Shown in pieces: positions 32,401 to 46,600 of a stretch of 64,000 bases of DNA. Origin of the DNA: Prostheceraeus crozeri (lineage: Eukaryota > Platyhelminthes > Polycladida > Euryleptidae); the NCBI GenBank assembly GCA_907163375.1, contig CAJQUW010001728.1, forward strand, positions 124,001 through 188,000, written 5' to 3'. A program made the position numbers and the translations under genes. Under the pieces are notes generated by a model, which saw only the letters and a program-made list of their open reading frames with translations, made no database searches and had not been told where the DNA came from. Numbering within the stretch: the first letter of the stretch is position 1; each line of letters starts with the position of its first letter.

Positions 32401-35400
32401 AAAATAGCATGAATGACTTATGCAATGCATGTTAAACATGTAATTGACAAGTTCACCTGTCTTGTTTGATCTGCAGAACAAAAGCGAGAGGACTTTCCGA
32501 ACTCTTACTAAAACTATTAAAAGGAGCGAGTAAATTTGATCAGTATTCTAAATTTTTGAAAAATATGTGTAATATTAAATGAGCTACTTATGTCTTCGAA
32601 GTTTAGATCATGCTTAAAGGTGATATTCTTTTATGAATCAATCGGTGATATAATTGCGTAGTGAGCTTAGTTTTGAACTAAGCTTATGCGTGCAATTACG
32701 AAATTCTGATTTTCAATCGAGGGTAGCGAGGGTAGAAGTAGCTGAACAACGTGACTGTTCAGTTATGATATGCAAATACAAGATATTGAAGCATTTACAT
32801 GATAATTTTGTATGAATACAAATTTGCACAAATTTCCTCGTCCTTCTGAAATTGTTAATAGTGACTACCGGAGGCGCAAATTCAAAGGAGTGTGATCCGC
32901 TTCTGGTCCCATGTTCATGACGGAAAACTAAAGTAAATCGTAAATCTGATGTACTTTACATATCAAGAGTAGGCTAGTATTACAAGCATTTAAACAGAAT
33001 TTTTCGAGAACTGTTAAATTATAATTTCGCAATGTAATAGACAACCAAACATGGTCGGAACTTAAATTTGCAACAGAGGATCATGTAACATGCACCTTGT
33101 CATTTCAAATCTAGACAATACTTTTTACTTTACAATGTTGTTATTCAGTGGCAGAATTTACGGTAGACTTAATACAGGATCTTATGTGTGACCTAACCAA
33201 TTTTTCAGCTTCATCCACATCACTCATATAACTTTTCATTTGGCCAAGCACAACTTCATATATTTAACTCTGATAGGTTATCAGATCTTCCGCTAGGTCA
33301 TTTTTTACATGTAAAAGTTATTGAGAAAATGCAATTATTTACCCGTCTTATTCCACTAAACATCAAGATTGGAATAAAGAAGCGCAGATTGAATAGCTCG
33401 CTTGCTCCTTTGTTTTCCATCAGGGAAATTAAAATTGATTGCGTCTGATGTGTTGCTACTTAGTGTATTAATGTAATGGGTGCTACATGTCATTACTTGT
33501 CTTTTCTAATTTTGAATATTCATTCCTTCTCCTTCTTTCACCACTGCGCCGACCTCTTCTGTGAACATGTCGGTAGAGAAGATGTCACTCGAGATTCCAC
33601 GCAAGTATACACTTTATTTATAGAATTAATGAAGAAAGTACATCTTAAGGTTAATCCGAGTAAAATAAATGAATTCTGCTTCCGTTGTCATCATCTTGAC
33701 AGCTGAGTGAACGAGAAATGTTTAATGGAGCATTTTGAAAGATATCAATTAATAATAATAACATCATCTGCCAGACGTTAAGTTGTTCGCAAATATATTT
33801 CATTCCATAAAGATGAGCTCAACAGCTATTGGTATTATCATTATTTTCATATTCTTACAACTGACAGGTTCAATATTGAATAAAAGTTTCTGCAATGCAA
33901 TATTGAAACTTTGAGTGCTTCATTCCCTCTTCGATTTGACTGCACTCTAACGCTATAAAGTTAAGCTAAACAGATGGAACTCCAGAATCAAATGTATACA
34001 CGTATAAGAAATAGTTGTATTGCAATTAATTGGTTGCAATTAATCGAATAAATGCGATCTATTGATTGGTGCCACCGACTAATCGTAATCAACCTCCGAT
34101 TGATTGATCTACCATAATAATATTTGTATATGAGTCTCAACTCAATAAAATATAGAGGACGAACACAAACCCGTTCAGGTCAAACAACAATAATGCTAAA
34201 AACATCACCAGATATTAGTTCATCGAAGATGAGATGGCACACACCGTTTAAAGTCTCCAATTGACAATAAGTTCTTCATTCCAATGCTTTACATTTGTAA
34301 AGAGCGACTGACGAGACAATGAATTACAAAATGGACTTTGCAATTAATTACAAAATTTTATAGGCTTATATCTGTGGCCGCGAGTGGCAGCATAATCAAA
34401 AAGAGTAAAGAATGTCATAGAAATTTTTCTCAAATGATAATGAAGTAATTTATGCATGACTATAACCCTTTAGCGTATGCGACGAGCATATAGACTTTAA
34501 AGTCCACTTTTTGAAACTCTATCACGATACGTCGGATGACTAGCATGCTCGAAAAGATGAGAGAAACTCCATTGCATACACTCTATGAGTAGACACTGTC
34601 ATTTAATAAATGGACTCTAAACTAGACATTCATGCTGAAGAATTGGACATATGCAGGACTTGCACAACGATATCAGGAGATTAATATCAAGATTTAGAAA
34701 GCATCTGCGAGACATTCCTACCAATCAGTTTGCTTGAGAAACAGCCGATTGAATGTGACAGTTTAATTTAGTCGAAGCCAGAAGTGAAACATATTCCAAA
34801 ATCCGTAGAGCACATTTTTTCTGTTGGTGTTTCATCGTAAAGTCCTGAAGGGACCGTAGTGATGCTGAAGTTAGTTAGTTGACTTGCAAGGTCGTCATGA
34901 CATAACATCGCAGGGAAAGCATCGCACTTTCGGCGATTTGAGATACTACTAAGCACAAACTGATTGCTTTCAAGATTCCGGAACACTAGTTGGTCTATTT
35001 GGTGCATAATTTTTTTCGGCATCTCTATCTTTATTCTTGCGGAACTGTTTTTTTTTAATACCTCTTTTTATCCAGGTACGCTTGATTTTTCATTCACGTT
35101 TTTCAACAATTGAACCAAGTCTAGGCCTAATCAATAGTTGCAACGTAATAAGTTGACTTCATTGTGTTGTGAGAGCTTTATTCAACTACTATACTCGTAC
35201 ATGTTTTGGTCGATGTTATTTCAGGCGATGCATGTTTCTGAAAAAATTATGTTATTCAATACTTCTAGCTAGAAATTGAGATCGAAATTTAAGATTATGT
35301 TCACAAACTTACTGCTCATTTACGACTGATGATGGTCACATCGGCTAAAAATGCATGATGCCTGATTAAAGCTCTCATAACATAATGAAATCTGTTCGGC

Positions 35401-38400
35401 TATTATCTTTAAAGCTAATAAGTTGAATTGAAATATCGAAGACGAAATGCAACGTCAAGAATGTTATCTATGAATCATTGCAATTGACCGATTGCTTACT
35501 CTTGTAATTAGAGACAATTATTTGCTTGGCCCAATATAATTGCAATAGCCTATGACTGTAAAAGAAATGTAGCAAAAATCATTTGACGACCCCTCACGAA
35601 CCAGAGGCCATCAGCAGGAACTGTGTTTTATTCAATATAATAGTAAAAAATGAAAATTAATTGCTCGTGCATACTTGAAACCGCTTTTAGAATAGTACGA
35701 TTGTTATGGTCTTCATGGCTTTCGTTCTAAAGGATGCTGACTGATTGTTTTCTGCTGACTCAATTTCATAAATGAATCTGATTATATTTTGCATTTACAT
35801 TTGTATATGGAATAATGCCCATTTTCGAAATATCCTCAGCATGCGTTATGCTGTTTTTCCGAGAATGCCGTCTACCTTTCAACCATGGTCGGTAGGCCTT
35901 ACCAAATAGGCATATCAAATTTCCTGCTATCTAAACATTGTTTTACAAAAATGTAATCGCTGCAAGTCGCTACACAAACAGCGAATTTTTAGAACACATA
36001 GTTAGTCTCTGCCACGAGTAGAAATGTCAAACCCAGATTGTGGAAATCAAGGAATCTCTGGACTTTTTCAATTGTGATTTGCAGCGCCATTACTTTCGTC
36101 TACAATTACGGATTCAAGCGATATATTCATCTATATTTGCAACTTCTTTCCATAGATTTGTTATGTCATCATTAAGCTCTTTTAATTACTGGATTATTGT
36201 TATTCCCTCACATATATAATGCCTGGTTTCTTGATATTCTGCAATACATCTTTTTTTATTCACCTCGACTAAGAGAATCCGATATTCTATTTTATCGCTA
36301 TCCTCAGTTTTGAGTTCATGAAAAATAGAGTCCCTCACCAAATAAAATTGCATTTTTTACTATAAAAATGTGCTTGCGGAGATGCTTTTATGTACGAAAC
36401 AATAATTCTAAAATAAGTGGAAGTGAGAGACTGAATTTGAATTTTGAGCTGAGATACTACAAAGTCGGGCTATCGATAAAGCACACCACCACCCAAAAAT
36501 CATGTCTCTGCGTGCTTATAAGGAAGTCCCTATCTCTTCCTCAAATGACAATAGACAGTTACGTAGTTATAGAGCAGATGCAGGCCCAAATACAATCAAA
36601 ATTATAAGATGTGCGAGCCAGATATGAAGTCAATCATGTTCAGTACAAAGCAATGGAAATGTCAGGGATAAAAGAATTTCGGAAATAATTGCTCTAATTG
36701 ATTTGATTCAAGGCTGAGCAAAGATATAAATGGCATGAACATGAGAAATTAGTTTTCATTGTCGTTGGCGTCAATTAAATGCAATCTGAGGACACTCTTT
36801 AAATGCACCTTGACCTCAGTTAACTTTTTTCCATGTCCTTACTCAGCTGTTTTGCACGTGGTTATGATAGCTAAATAGTCAAAGACGCAAATTTGCAGTA
36901 GAGATTGTTCAACACTCATTAATCGGTCTACTGAGGAATGTGGAGGGTTTACCGCATTACGTAAACGATCCATGGGGGAGGGGTGTTGTCATTGTCGATT
37001 GCGTAACCGGTAACGACTCCATTTTGATGCGATTGTAAATTTGCCTTCATTTCGGTATTTCTGGATAATTGAAGAGATAAAAGTCAAACGGATGAATTTA
37101 CTAAAACAAATTAATCATATGAAACATTGACAATCGCATCAATAAAAGAAATTGCTTCAATATTCTATGAACGAAATAGTTAAATCTAAGTCCTTCCTAC
37201 TGTGCTCATCTTCTTTCGTCTGTCTATAGAGGTCCTCTCTTTAAAGGAATAAACTATAGTGAATGGCATCCAGCAATGGTCGAATCTGCATTGTTAGGGC
37301 AGAAGGCTCGAATATCACGCCGTACTTCAAGCGATGGATGAAAAAAGCGTCGAAGCAGACAGAGAGAGCATTTCGAATCTCCCGGCCCAAATGATGTTAC
37401 AACAAATGATCAAGAGATAAAAAGGGGCATGACTGGTAGTCAATAGATAACGATCACAGAGAGAATTGACCAGTCGTTAGGCTGTCATTTTGTCATCAAA
37501 TGTAGAGTAGAAAAAACCCAAAGCTTCGGTCGGAAATTTATTTAAATCAAAAGTCAAATCAGACGGGCCTTCAGTGTCCAGCGCCTTCAAACGGTCGATG
37601 ACAACAGATGATATGCAACTGTGGGAAGCATTTATTCAAAGATGTGAGTTATATTAAGAAGTGTGTTGACAGCATGCGTGATTATCGAATACGAAGAAAA
37701 TTTGTATTCTGGAAGTTAGTCTTTCCTGTTGATCTGCGGTTTGAGTCGTGTTATCCCTTTTGCTTCAGCTTTTGTTGTGTGGATTACACAGCGTCCAAAG
37801 TAGCACTGAAAAAAATCATATTATATTTTATATTTTATCAATAATTTATCAATATTAACTTATAATCTATTTATTTATTTTATTTTTATCAAATTTCAAT
37901 TCTATAGCTTTTAAGCATAATAGCCAATTATGTAACTGCTGGATGGCCCATAAAAAATTGCCGTTAACTGAACTGGAGATAGTTTATTGCCTCGCAACAA
38001 ATGAAAACACAGGAAATTGAACCGAAGAGTAAAATGTGCACGTAACCATGATCAGATTGCCTGGAAAACTTATTTTAGTCCACTTTTGCAAAGTTGTCTG
38101 TCTATACACTTCAGCTACGATGACAGCATGGGGAACTTGCACTTTGAGGACACAGAATGAATTGTATTCATTGCGACTTCTATTCTTCTTACGATATACA
38201 ATATCTCATTTGTTGTACTAAAACGCTCTCTGAATCGTAAGCAGAATGACCTCGGTTTGTCCCAAGCGCATCTAGTGAAATTTCAATAAATATTAGCTGC
38301 GGAGTCTTTAAGTTCAAGAAAAAGTATGCGAAGTGTCATAGCTAGTAAAATAGAAAGCACATTGTGAGTCTTGTTTTTGACGCAGCAATGAAGCTTGGTT

Positions 38401-38693
38401 TGTCATGAGCTTTAATTTTTTTCTTGTTTGATTATTGACATTTTTCACCGATATTTGTACAAGTCTTGTACAGGTCTCCATACATGTCTTGAATGAGGAA
38501 GGAACCTGTGATTTGCTAAAAAGTGCTTGTAGGAATATATTCGGAGTAGAAATGGGGATGCATGCGAGTGTGATGCGAGTATTTTATCTAACTGTTTTAT
38601 GTAAATAATTTCTGATGATTCAAATATTTTACTTATGCTTTGCCGCTGCTGATTAGATGGAGTGCGGAAACAAAAACTAAATTAAGATGCATA
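32401..38693. other. long intronic stretch without recognisable features
   Basis: More than 6 kb inside the receptor intron. No protein family, RNA or element with paired ends was found on either strand. The G-rich run at 36972-36985 is isolated. Short frames such as 33476-33706 and 36368-36607 have no family-like pattern. Confidence 0.5.
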
Positions 38694-39706
38694 CCGTAAA
38701 CCCCACAATAAACGCCCCAGGGCGTTAATATATCTTCCTGTTTCAAGGGGGGCGGCTATTTTAGAGGGGCGCTAATTGGTTAACATCCTTACAAGTCATC
38801 CATTTTATCCCAAAAGACGCATCTACAGCGACATCATACCACAACTTTCTTGCAGATTATTTTAAACAATATTATTATTATTTTTCTTGATATTGAATGA
38901 TATCAGAATTTATTGATTTTTATTATATCAGTCGTGAAAATGTGTCATTTATCTCGTTTTACTATTCCAATGTCAAAACTATTGAATTTCCAAAGAAACG
39001 TGAATTGACTAGACTTAATAAAAGTGTCAACGGTCAGTGTCATAAAAGTGTCTGAACTTGGGTCAGTCTCACAGATATTTTCATCAGAGGAACTTTGCGA
39101 GTTCAGCGAGTCGATTTCGATGTCCAACTCTTTGAAGGCATGAAATTGGCTATTATCCGATCCATCTAAGCTGAATGTCAGTCCACATACCACAAGCGAT
39201 TTCTTTATCAGATAGTTGCTAATATTGCTCCATGCCTTAACGATCTATTCGCACAAGTCACGCTTCGTCAGAGGTCGCGGATTTCCGGCAGCTGCCTTGC
39301 TGCTCTCCTTGAATTCAGTGACTCGTATCCAGTCTTCGCACAATGTAGCGTACGCTTGCTTGAGCGATTTGCTCCAGGAGACATCTTGGGTCTGAAGGAC
39401 ACTAGTGAAACCACCGGTATAATGGCAACATCCATTTGCACTTTTTAAACTAGACTTCACTTATGGGCCCGAAATGCGTCCAACGCGAACAGACACTTGC
39501 TGAACCGTGGTATTCCCAACTGTGTCGAGCCAGACTGGTGTCTCATCAGCCGCAACAATTGAGCTTATGCGGTAACTTATCGTCTTCTGCTTAATATCAT
39601 CAAGTTTCCTCTGTGTTGGCTCAAGTGTAACACTGAAAATTTCGGAATAGTACATCATAACTAGTTCTGGACGACTTGATCCCTTTGAAGCATCCAAGAC
39701 GACCAA
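38694..39706 (-). mobile_element. decayed pogo-type (DDE_1) transposon, 3' part
   Basis: Read on the minus strand, three adjoining frames give 'SIVAADETPVWLDTVGNTT', the first-D region of pogo-type transposases, then 'HYTGGFTSVLQTQDVSWSK', the last-D 'PGG.T..LQPLDV' region. Next is 'LCE' and 'VKAWSNIS', matching the post-catalytic 'W...AW..I' helix. It ends with 'VVCGLTFSLDGSDN' and an acidic tail. The middle of the core, including the second D, is deleted and stops separate the frames. Downstream, 38694-38790 holds a G/C-rich stretch (CCGTAAACCCCACAATAAAC, then AACGCCCC-type repeats) that looks like the 3' TIR. The other TIR was not found. The family differs from the element at 11597-14600. 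Confidence 0.75.
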
Positions 39707-39959
39707 AAAGATTTTGTGATAGGTGGCTTGATTGTCGTACGGCTAAACTCTCTGTTAGATGGTTAGAGCGTCTTTGTCTGACCATGAGATATGCTAACTG
39801 TGCTCAATTCCCTTCTGTTCTCCAATTAGCGAGAACAGAAGATCAAAGATCTCATACATTATTCAGATACAAGAAATCAAGATTTCTTTGCATGGCGGGG
39901 ACACTCGGATTCAGTGTCGCGTGTTTGATTTGCTTTTGGGTGGAGTGCTCAAATTTCTC

Positions 39960-40700
39960 CTTCGTCCATCACTGCTGATGACTTTGCTATATAATCCATC
40001 TAACTGTAACTTCAAGATCTTCTGAGTGTGTTCCAGTTGAACTCGAGACATCAATTTCGTGTTTCAATGTGCTTGATGCTGCCACAAATAGTAAGCTTCC
40101 AAATAAGGATTCCAACACTGACCCTATGCCTACTTGGCTCCTTAAAGAATGTACAATGCTTATCACGCCTTTTCTGGTGGATCTGTACAATCGCTGTCTG
40201 TCCGATGGGATTTTTCCTGAAGCTTGCAAACAGAACAACTTACGTCCTATAGCAAAGACACTGTCTTCAGACCAACATTCGTGCACTTCTTGTCGAATGA
40301 TTACGACTGTACCTATCATATGCAAACTTCTTGAGAAGTCTGTTGCAAGTAAATTGTGGGATTTCATTGATGCAAACAATTTGTTGCCCAGTATTCAATC
40401 AGCCTACCGTCCGTCCATGTAAGAGAAAGTACACAGAATCCAAGTAGACGAAGACTGCGATCTACTGAGGTGAAAATGTTGGAAGTGCAGACGTGTCGTC
40501 GGTCTTCCTTCGGTGATGTGGCTGCTCCTCTGCTTTGGAATGATCTACCGATGAAATTGAAACTGACTGGCTATTTCAAATTTTTAAGGGACTTTTAAAT
40601 GTGTATCTTTCGAGAAAGTTTTTTGTAAAGCGGCGTAGCAGTCATTTTGGTGATATGACGCCCTCATGTAATGTGCTCCGAAATTAAATAAACATGTCAT
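39960..40700 (+). mobile_element. CR1-like LINE with internal deletion
   Basis: A frame at 40069-40422 reads as the RT N-terminal part: 'STDPMPTWLLKEC' type residues (here 'NTDPMPTWLLKEC'), 'SLSSGIFP'-type 'CLSDGIFPEACK', and 'ICKLLEKSVASKLWDFIDANN' ending in 'QSAYRP'. After 40422 the sequence jumps to the C-terminal tail of such LINEs: 'SFGDVAAPLLWNDLPMKL' near 40500-40560. It ends with 'AAATTAAATAAACATG' near 40685. The RT catalytic region is missing, so this copy is dead. The tail signature is that of the CR1/L2 group. Confidence 0.82.
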
Positions 40701-41487
40701 TCATCAGATCACACATATAGTTAAAAAATGCGGGTAAATCCGCATTCACTCCGTAGGCTGCTGTTAAAGAGCATTATAACCTATTTGAAGCGATAGCTTC
40801 TGGCAGTGTTCGACATACAATTTTTTGAAAATTTACATGAATTAATTGAAATGAGGACAAGGGTTAGGACGCTACCTCCATCACAATCGATGAAAAATGC
40901 CAGAAGAATAAGTAATGTCTTTGCCTATTTATTTAATGCAAAATACATATAGCCGCAAGTATATGTGTTGTTGATTCAGCTCGCATATCAACTGTAACCA
41001 GAAAAGAGAATTTCCTCGTTGACTAATCGACTGTATTTTTATAAATAACTGAATTCCAAGTCAGGATTTCAAGCATAAAATATAAAAACCATACAATATT
41101 GACAGCATTGATTTTGTCTCGGCTATACCGTGCTATAACAGCAGCCAAATTTAACGGTCTGAATCACACGAAGAATCAATCATAAAGACATACTTAAGAG
41201 ACTACAATTACAATCATCAGAACAATACCGTCGTTGTGGCATATTCATTATCCAAACGTTTTGTTGAATGGAATTCAACGGACTTATAAGAGCCGCATAT
41301 TCATAACCCTTGGATGACAGTTCATATTTAAGAGCACATTTCAGTCTTAACGGGTTAATCATTTCCCAATAAATCGAGTTACCTAACATCAGAATTAGAC
41401 AAAGCTTTCGAATTGTAAAGTCACGTTTTCGTGATGCTCTATAATTAATCGCTTTGCACCTGACGATCAATATGAATAATATTAATA
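40701..41487. other. intronic sequence, nothing recognised
   Basis: AT-rich spacer. The minus-strand frame at 41180-41500 runs into the Tc1 end and has no family pattern. Confidence 0.5.
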
Positions 41488-42080
41488 CAGTCCGTTTCAT
41501 AAAAAGTGGATCATCCTAAAATTTGACTAAATAAAACATAAGTATGATACAGAAAGCATTTTTCATGTTATTTCATGTCCCTAATATATTTAAATGTCCT
41601 TATATAATCTGATAAGCTATGATACAGTAACGGTTCTTAAGAAGCTAATATTTTGTGGCCCTACCCCTGTTGTCAATGACATTACCAATTCGTCTAGGCA
41701 TTGATTCGATGATATCGTTGATTTTTGACAAATCTAACTTTCTCCACTCTCTTTTTAACAGTGACGTATGTTGTGATACGCCATCTGTAGGTAGCAGTGA
41801 ACGACGAGTGTTACGTTTTAGAATACTCCATACATTTTCGATGGGATTCAGATCAGGAGAACGAGCTGGCCAAGATAATGTCCTAAGCCCTAATTGAGAC
41901 TTGCATAAGTTGACTCTACTACTCCTGTGACACGTAGCATTATCATCCATAAATAACCAAGTCGATGGATCACCAAGTTGATCTGTCATTTGGCCAATGT
42001 TCATTCGTAAAACATTCACATAGCGTTCAGAATTCATGGTTCCTTGCTGTATGTGAAGTTCTAGCAAGGCTGACACTTTG
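41488..42080 (-). mobile_element. Tc1-type element, 3' half with transposase C-terminus
   Basis: The 3' end starts with CAGTCCGTTTCATAAAAAGT at 41488 next to TA, a Tc1-like terminus. The minus-strand frame 41645-42076 (143 residues) has 'WLFMDDNATCHRS' (second D), 'PARSPDLNPIENVWSILKR' (E) and the terminal 'VIDNRGRATKY'. The first D and the DNA-binding domains are missing, so the copy is 5'-truncated at about 42080. No stop interrupts the remaining part. It belongs to a different Tc1 subfamily from 15242-17070. Confidence 0.88.
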
Positions 42081-42496
42081 CCTTATGTGAATGCGATCTC
42101 GTTATTGTTCATTTGTGCTTTGTATTGTTTTCAACCGGTAGGAGATAGATTTCTAGCTGAAAGCAATCAGGAGTGCTGCCAACAACACCCCAACGAAGTC
42201 AGGAAGCTATGAAAAATGAAGTCCAGTTAATCACATGTAGCATTTACATTATTGTTGATGAATAATGGTGCTATACTGGCTCTGATTGACCGATTTTCTA
42301 TATTTTTGTTTTGCTTGATGGGTTTTGGCTTGTAGAACAACATATTACATAATAAAGGAAACAAATGTAATTTTATAAGAGTGAGGTATGATTTTGTGTA
42401 ACATTGCAAAATGAAGATCAAATTATCTACTACTTTTTTTATCTATGACAGAAAAACAACTCAATATTCATGCTTGAAATTTCCAACAATGATATT

Positions 42497-42978
42497 AGTA
42501 AGCACAACTGACATATCTTCCAAATTTCAGAGAAATTCGTTCAAGTTTGGCGGAGTTAGACAAAGTTGAAGTTAAGGCGATGTTTAAGGGTGATCCATTT
42601 TTTATGAAACAATCTGTAGATAATCCAAAACATTTTGTACTTTCAAGACTTTTAGAAAAATGCCAAGAAAGCCTGAAAGCTGGGATAATGGCTTCACCAA
42701 AAGAAGAAGAGGATTTGGACTCAAAACTTATCATTGTTTACTTCACTAATGATGAGAAATAATAATTAATAAGAGGCATGCAAACTTACTTTAAGTATGC
42801 AGAGCTTCTAGGCCTACAAGTAGTACTCACTTCAGATTCGAGTAGCAGTGTAAGTAAAAGTCTGATCTACAGAGCATTAATAGTGCGCGCAGAATTCATA
42901 AAGAATGTGGAAGGTTTTATTGGTGAAGATGTGATAATCAGGTTGCGTCCTGTTTGCTGGTGTTTTCAGTCCTGGTAG
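42497..42978 (+). other. unidentified coding-like remnant
   Basis: An open plus-strand stretch reads 'YLPNFREIRSSLAELDKVE', then 'MFKGDPFFMKQSVDNPKHF', 'VLSRLLEKCQESLKAGIM', an acidic 'SPKEEEDLDSKLIIVYFTN' and a stop at 42760. A second frame follows at once with 'YFKYAELLGLQVV'. The residue mix (conserved aromatics, balanced charge, no simple repeats) looks like real protein, and the two frames read as parts of one domain. I do not recognise the family. It lies in the receptor intron on the opposite strand. It may be a transposon-derived fragment or a piece of a retrocopy. Confidence 0.35.
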
Positions 42979-43159
42979 GTTTTAACAAATGCAAATAGAC
43001 ATCTCTTATTGATTAACGCCAAAACGGATGATTTTTCATTGATGATAAATGACCTTATTTTCATTTCTCATTGATTAGCAGCATAACTGATCGGTAGAGA
43101 ATGACAGATATCTTCTATATTTACCATAGAAATTGATAACAATAAAATCCGGTCAGCTT

Positions 43160-43660
43160 GAAGTAAAGGGGGTGGTGGTCGCGGTGCTCTGAGTGGCTCA
43201 CTGGACATTGACCACTGGTTGCGGAGCACTTCCCGTCGCTGCTCGGAGCAAGAGCATTGGAGAAGCCGTGTTGCGACGCTGTTGGAGTGATGGTAGTTGT
43301 ACACTCTGACTTGTAAGACGGCGTATGCGGCGTTGAAGACAGTTGAAGAGATCGAGGTCAGTCCGGGGACCTCCTGACCACACCGGAGAGATATTCTATC
43401 TGTGATCGAATTCTGCCCTTGTATACAGCGAGTACCGCAGAGTCACGAGTGCGTTTTCCAAACCCTTGGTCTTTTCCATCACGCATGGATTGATGAAAAA
43501 GAGCTCAAAAAAGTCACGAGCTCAGTTCTGCGCAGTTCCTATACTCGATGGGTGGAAGTGATCGTGATTGTCGATGTCGTTGTTGACAAATTTCTCGTTG
43601 AGTAGTTCTGCTTTTTCGCTGGCAATCACGTATTAGCGGCTGTCGTGCTGCAGAGTGGGT
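43160..43660 (-). mobile_element. LINE reverse transcriptase C-terminal fragment
   Basis: Read on the minus strand: 'GFGKRTRDSAVLAVYKGRI' and 'QIEYLSGVVRRSP', then in the neighbouring frame 'DLDLFNCLQRRIRRLTS', 'LPSLQQRRNTASPMLLL'. This order (LYK..VRP..EYCS..W.G, LD..Q.RA.RL, L..L..RR.V..L.L) is the post-RT region of Jockey/R1-like LINEs. The region is less AT-rich than its surroundings and contains frameshifts and stops. No ends were identified. Confidence 0.65.
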
Positions 43661-46600
43661 ATGGATAACGTCCTCAGTCGACCCATCGTGCCATTAATAA
43701 CTCGCCAGAAGTTCTTTGGAGATGAAGGATTTCATTTGAGCCCGAGGACGACGGAGTGGATGTATAGCAAATGCTCATTCATAATCTAAAATTAATAACT
43801 GAGATGACTGACTCATAAGACCATATATATAAAGCAATATTCTCTGAATTATGGAATAGAACAATTTCTGACTATTTAAGCACGATATTCCTTGGTAGCT
43901 TAGTGGACAATTTTGTATCCAAGTTTGATTATATGCTGGTGATCCTCCGTCTTAATGTGATGCTATATTTTATACTTTATGTAAGAAATTAAAAAATCTA
44001 ATGCAGATTCGGTCTGCTGCAACTATTTTATGCTTTCTATAACTTTTCCATGCTACATTAAGTTTAGAAATTTAAGGTGACTTTTGCTGATCAATCACTA
44101 ATAAAATCCAATTAACCCTAGTACGAGAAATAATAATCATAATACTTGCACTATTAATTAGTAATTATAAATCACTGATAATTAGGTAACTGTGATTCGC
44201 TCTGATAGATATATCGGATGGTGGTGGCTACATCTGTTAAGATTTGATATATCTATCGATGGCCAGGTTACTTGTGAAAACATGCAATTCACTCTTGAAA
44301 TGTGAGCAAACTGTCCCAGCTTTCTAAGCAGAATTTCAAGAAAACGTTTGAATAACATTGTAGCTATGTGATTTTGACTGTGTATTTGAGCTTTACAAAA
44401 GATATTTTATATGCGAACATTTTATATTTTTATGGAGTATTGAATGTGATTATTAAATCGATTTCTGCTCGTTCATTCAATCCCTTATGTTATATGGCTT
44501 CTCTTGTTTTGCAACTTTCCACAAAGCAAAAACAAATACGGCAGCTTTGATGCACGAGTTTATGTCGACAATTGTCTGCCTACTGAACAAGGGATCTAGC
44601 ATCAGTTCGATTCTCAGAGTTGGGCAATCAAAGGTGTTAGCATCAATTCAAAATTGTTTTTCTTTTAGATTATATAATGCACTGTGACAAGGCTTTTGTT
44701 GACGAGGCTTTTGTTGTCAATCGACTTTGTGATGCATAGTGGAATGACATGTCGTTATCTGAACTGTGTGACTTAAAAATAATGTCATTGGCATTTTCTT
44801 TAGTACTCAATAATAGAACAATAAACTGCCGATATCATTTACAGATGACTTCCGTCATCATTGTATTCTTTTTATTCCGTCAGTGTAGTATGAAGTAGTA
44901 ACGTATTTCAATTGCGCAGTCCTATAGCGAAAGCGCGAGCTCATCTTCACCACGAACTTAGGCTCGATTTCCAGGTTGCGAGAGATGAATGTGGGTTTCT
45001 TTCATAATTGTCATTTCTGCTAATCTCTCTATATGCAGAAATTAACTTAAATTAAGTTAGGAAAAATGTAGGCGTAGGAGTATTGTGTTATTTTAAGTGT
45101 AATGCAACATAATTAAGTACGTGTTAAGAACAAGGCACATTAATATAATTCTAAAAGAATGAACATTTTTTCCCAGGATTTACGCCCTCTAACGTCTTGG
45201 CGGAAAATGTGAAGACTGAGATTTATGTTACATAAAGATGCAATAAGTGCTGTCTAGTTAGTAAAATGTTCAACATGATTAATAACAAAACCATTTTATG
45301 ACAAAAATACTGAATTCTTAAGTGTCTGACATGTTTTGCCAGTTAACATGCATGACATAGACAGAATTTGAATTTGGCGGATTGACAAATTTTGTCAAAT
45401 GTTATACAAATCACAAAAATACACACATCAGTCGAGTCAACAATTTATGTACTGCACAATAAAGGTGCATGTTTACTTAGAATCTGTCATATCGATTTTA
45501 AATGAACACCAATATTTTCTGTATCATAAATTTCTCAATCTTTTCTGCTTTACTTAACGTTCATGCAGAGTATGCAATCATTTTCAAAACTTATGAATAC
45601 GGAGGTTTCATTGTCAACCTATCTAACAGATGAATAAAATTGCAGATGTGTAGCAATTCACGGAATTGCTGAGATCATTGTGTTAGGAGTTTGATGATTG
45701 CATGCAGAATAATTTCGGTTACGTAGTTTCGCATCATTAAATAATAGTGCAATACAAAGTGCAAATCTTATCAGCCTTTGCTCATTTCAGCCTTTCGTGA
45801 AGGAAATTAGACTTATAAAGAAAGTACTTCTAATTTAGAGTCTGGCAAATACTTAACTCATAAGACATAATGCATGGAACAACATTTTCACACCTATTGT
45901 CAACATCCTCAAATCCCATTCAATTCTCTTCTTTATTAGCCTTTTGCAGAATTCAATTGATATTGGGAATTCAACAACTTCCCATCAATTTAGGTTTAAT
46001 TTCGACTATTTCTATGAAGTATGTTAATTAAACCTATTATATACTGTAATGAAGCATTCATCAGTGATTTGTACTCAGGCTACATAGTTTGGCGTGTACA
46101 TTACTGTTAGCTCATGTGTTATTTGGCACGATGTTTGATATGGAAAAATTGAAAATATAGAAGGTGAGAAAAATGGAAACAAAAGGATTAACCATTCATC
46201 CATTCAAATGAATTCAAAGGCTTATCAATTACAATAAGACTGATCTAAATCATCTTTAGTTTTATTATTGGATTTCACAGTTTTGAAATATTCACACTAA
46301 ATATTCACAGTTTTGAAATTGAAGAGTTTTCTTGTAATTTCTTCCAAAAACTACTCAGTTGCGTGATGAAACAGGATGGTGATCACTCAAACTTTTAGTT
46401 AAAGTACTTTCTTCACCCTTCAACTTCAAATTGGAGTGAAATGACGAACATGCCACTGCATGCTATTCATTGCAATCAAGCTCTTTTTCAGTAAGCGACA
46501 TGTTGATATGTACTACCTAGAAAACCAGGTGTTGCTGACACAACCAACCAATTTAGAGAATGGTTTAGGGTAATTAGGCGTTAATTAATGGACTCGCAAG

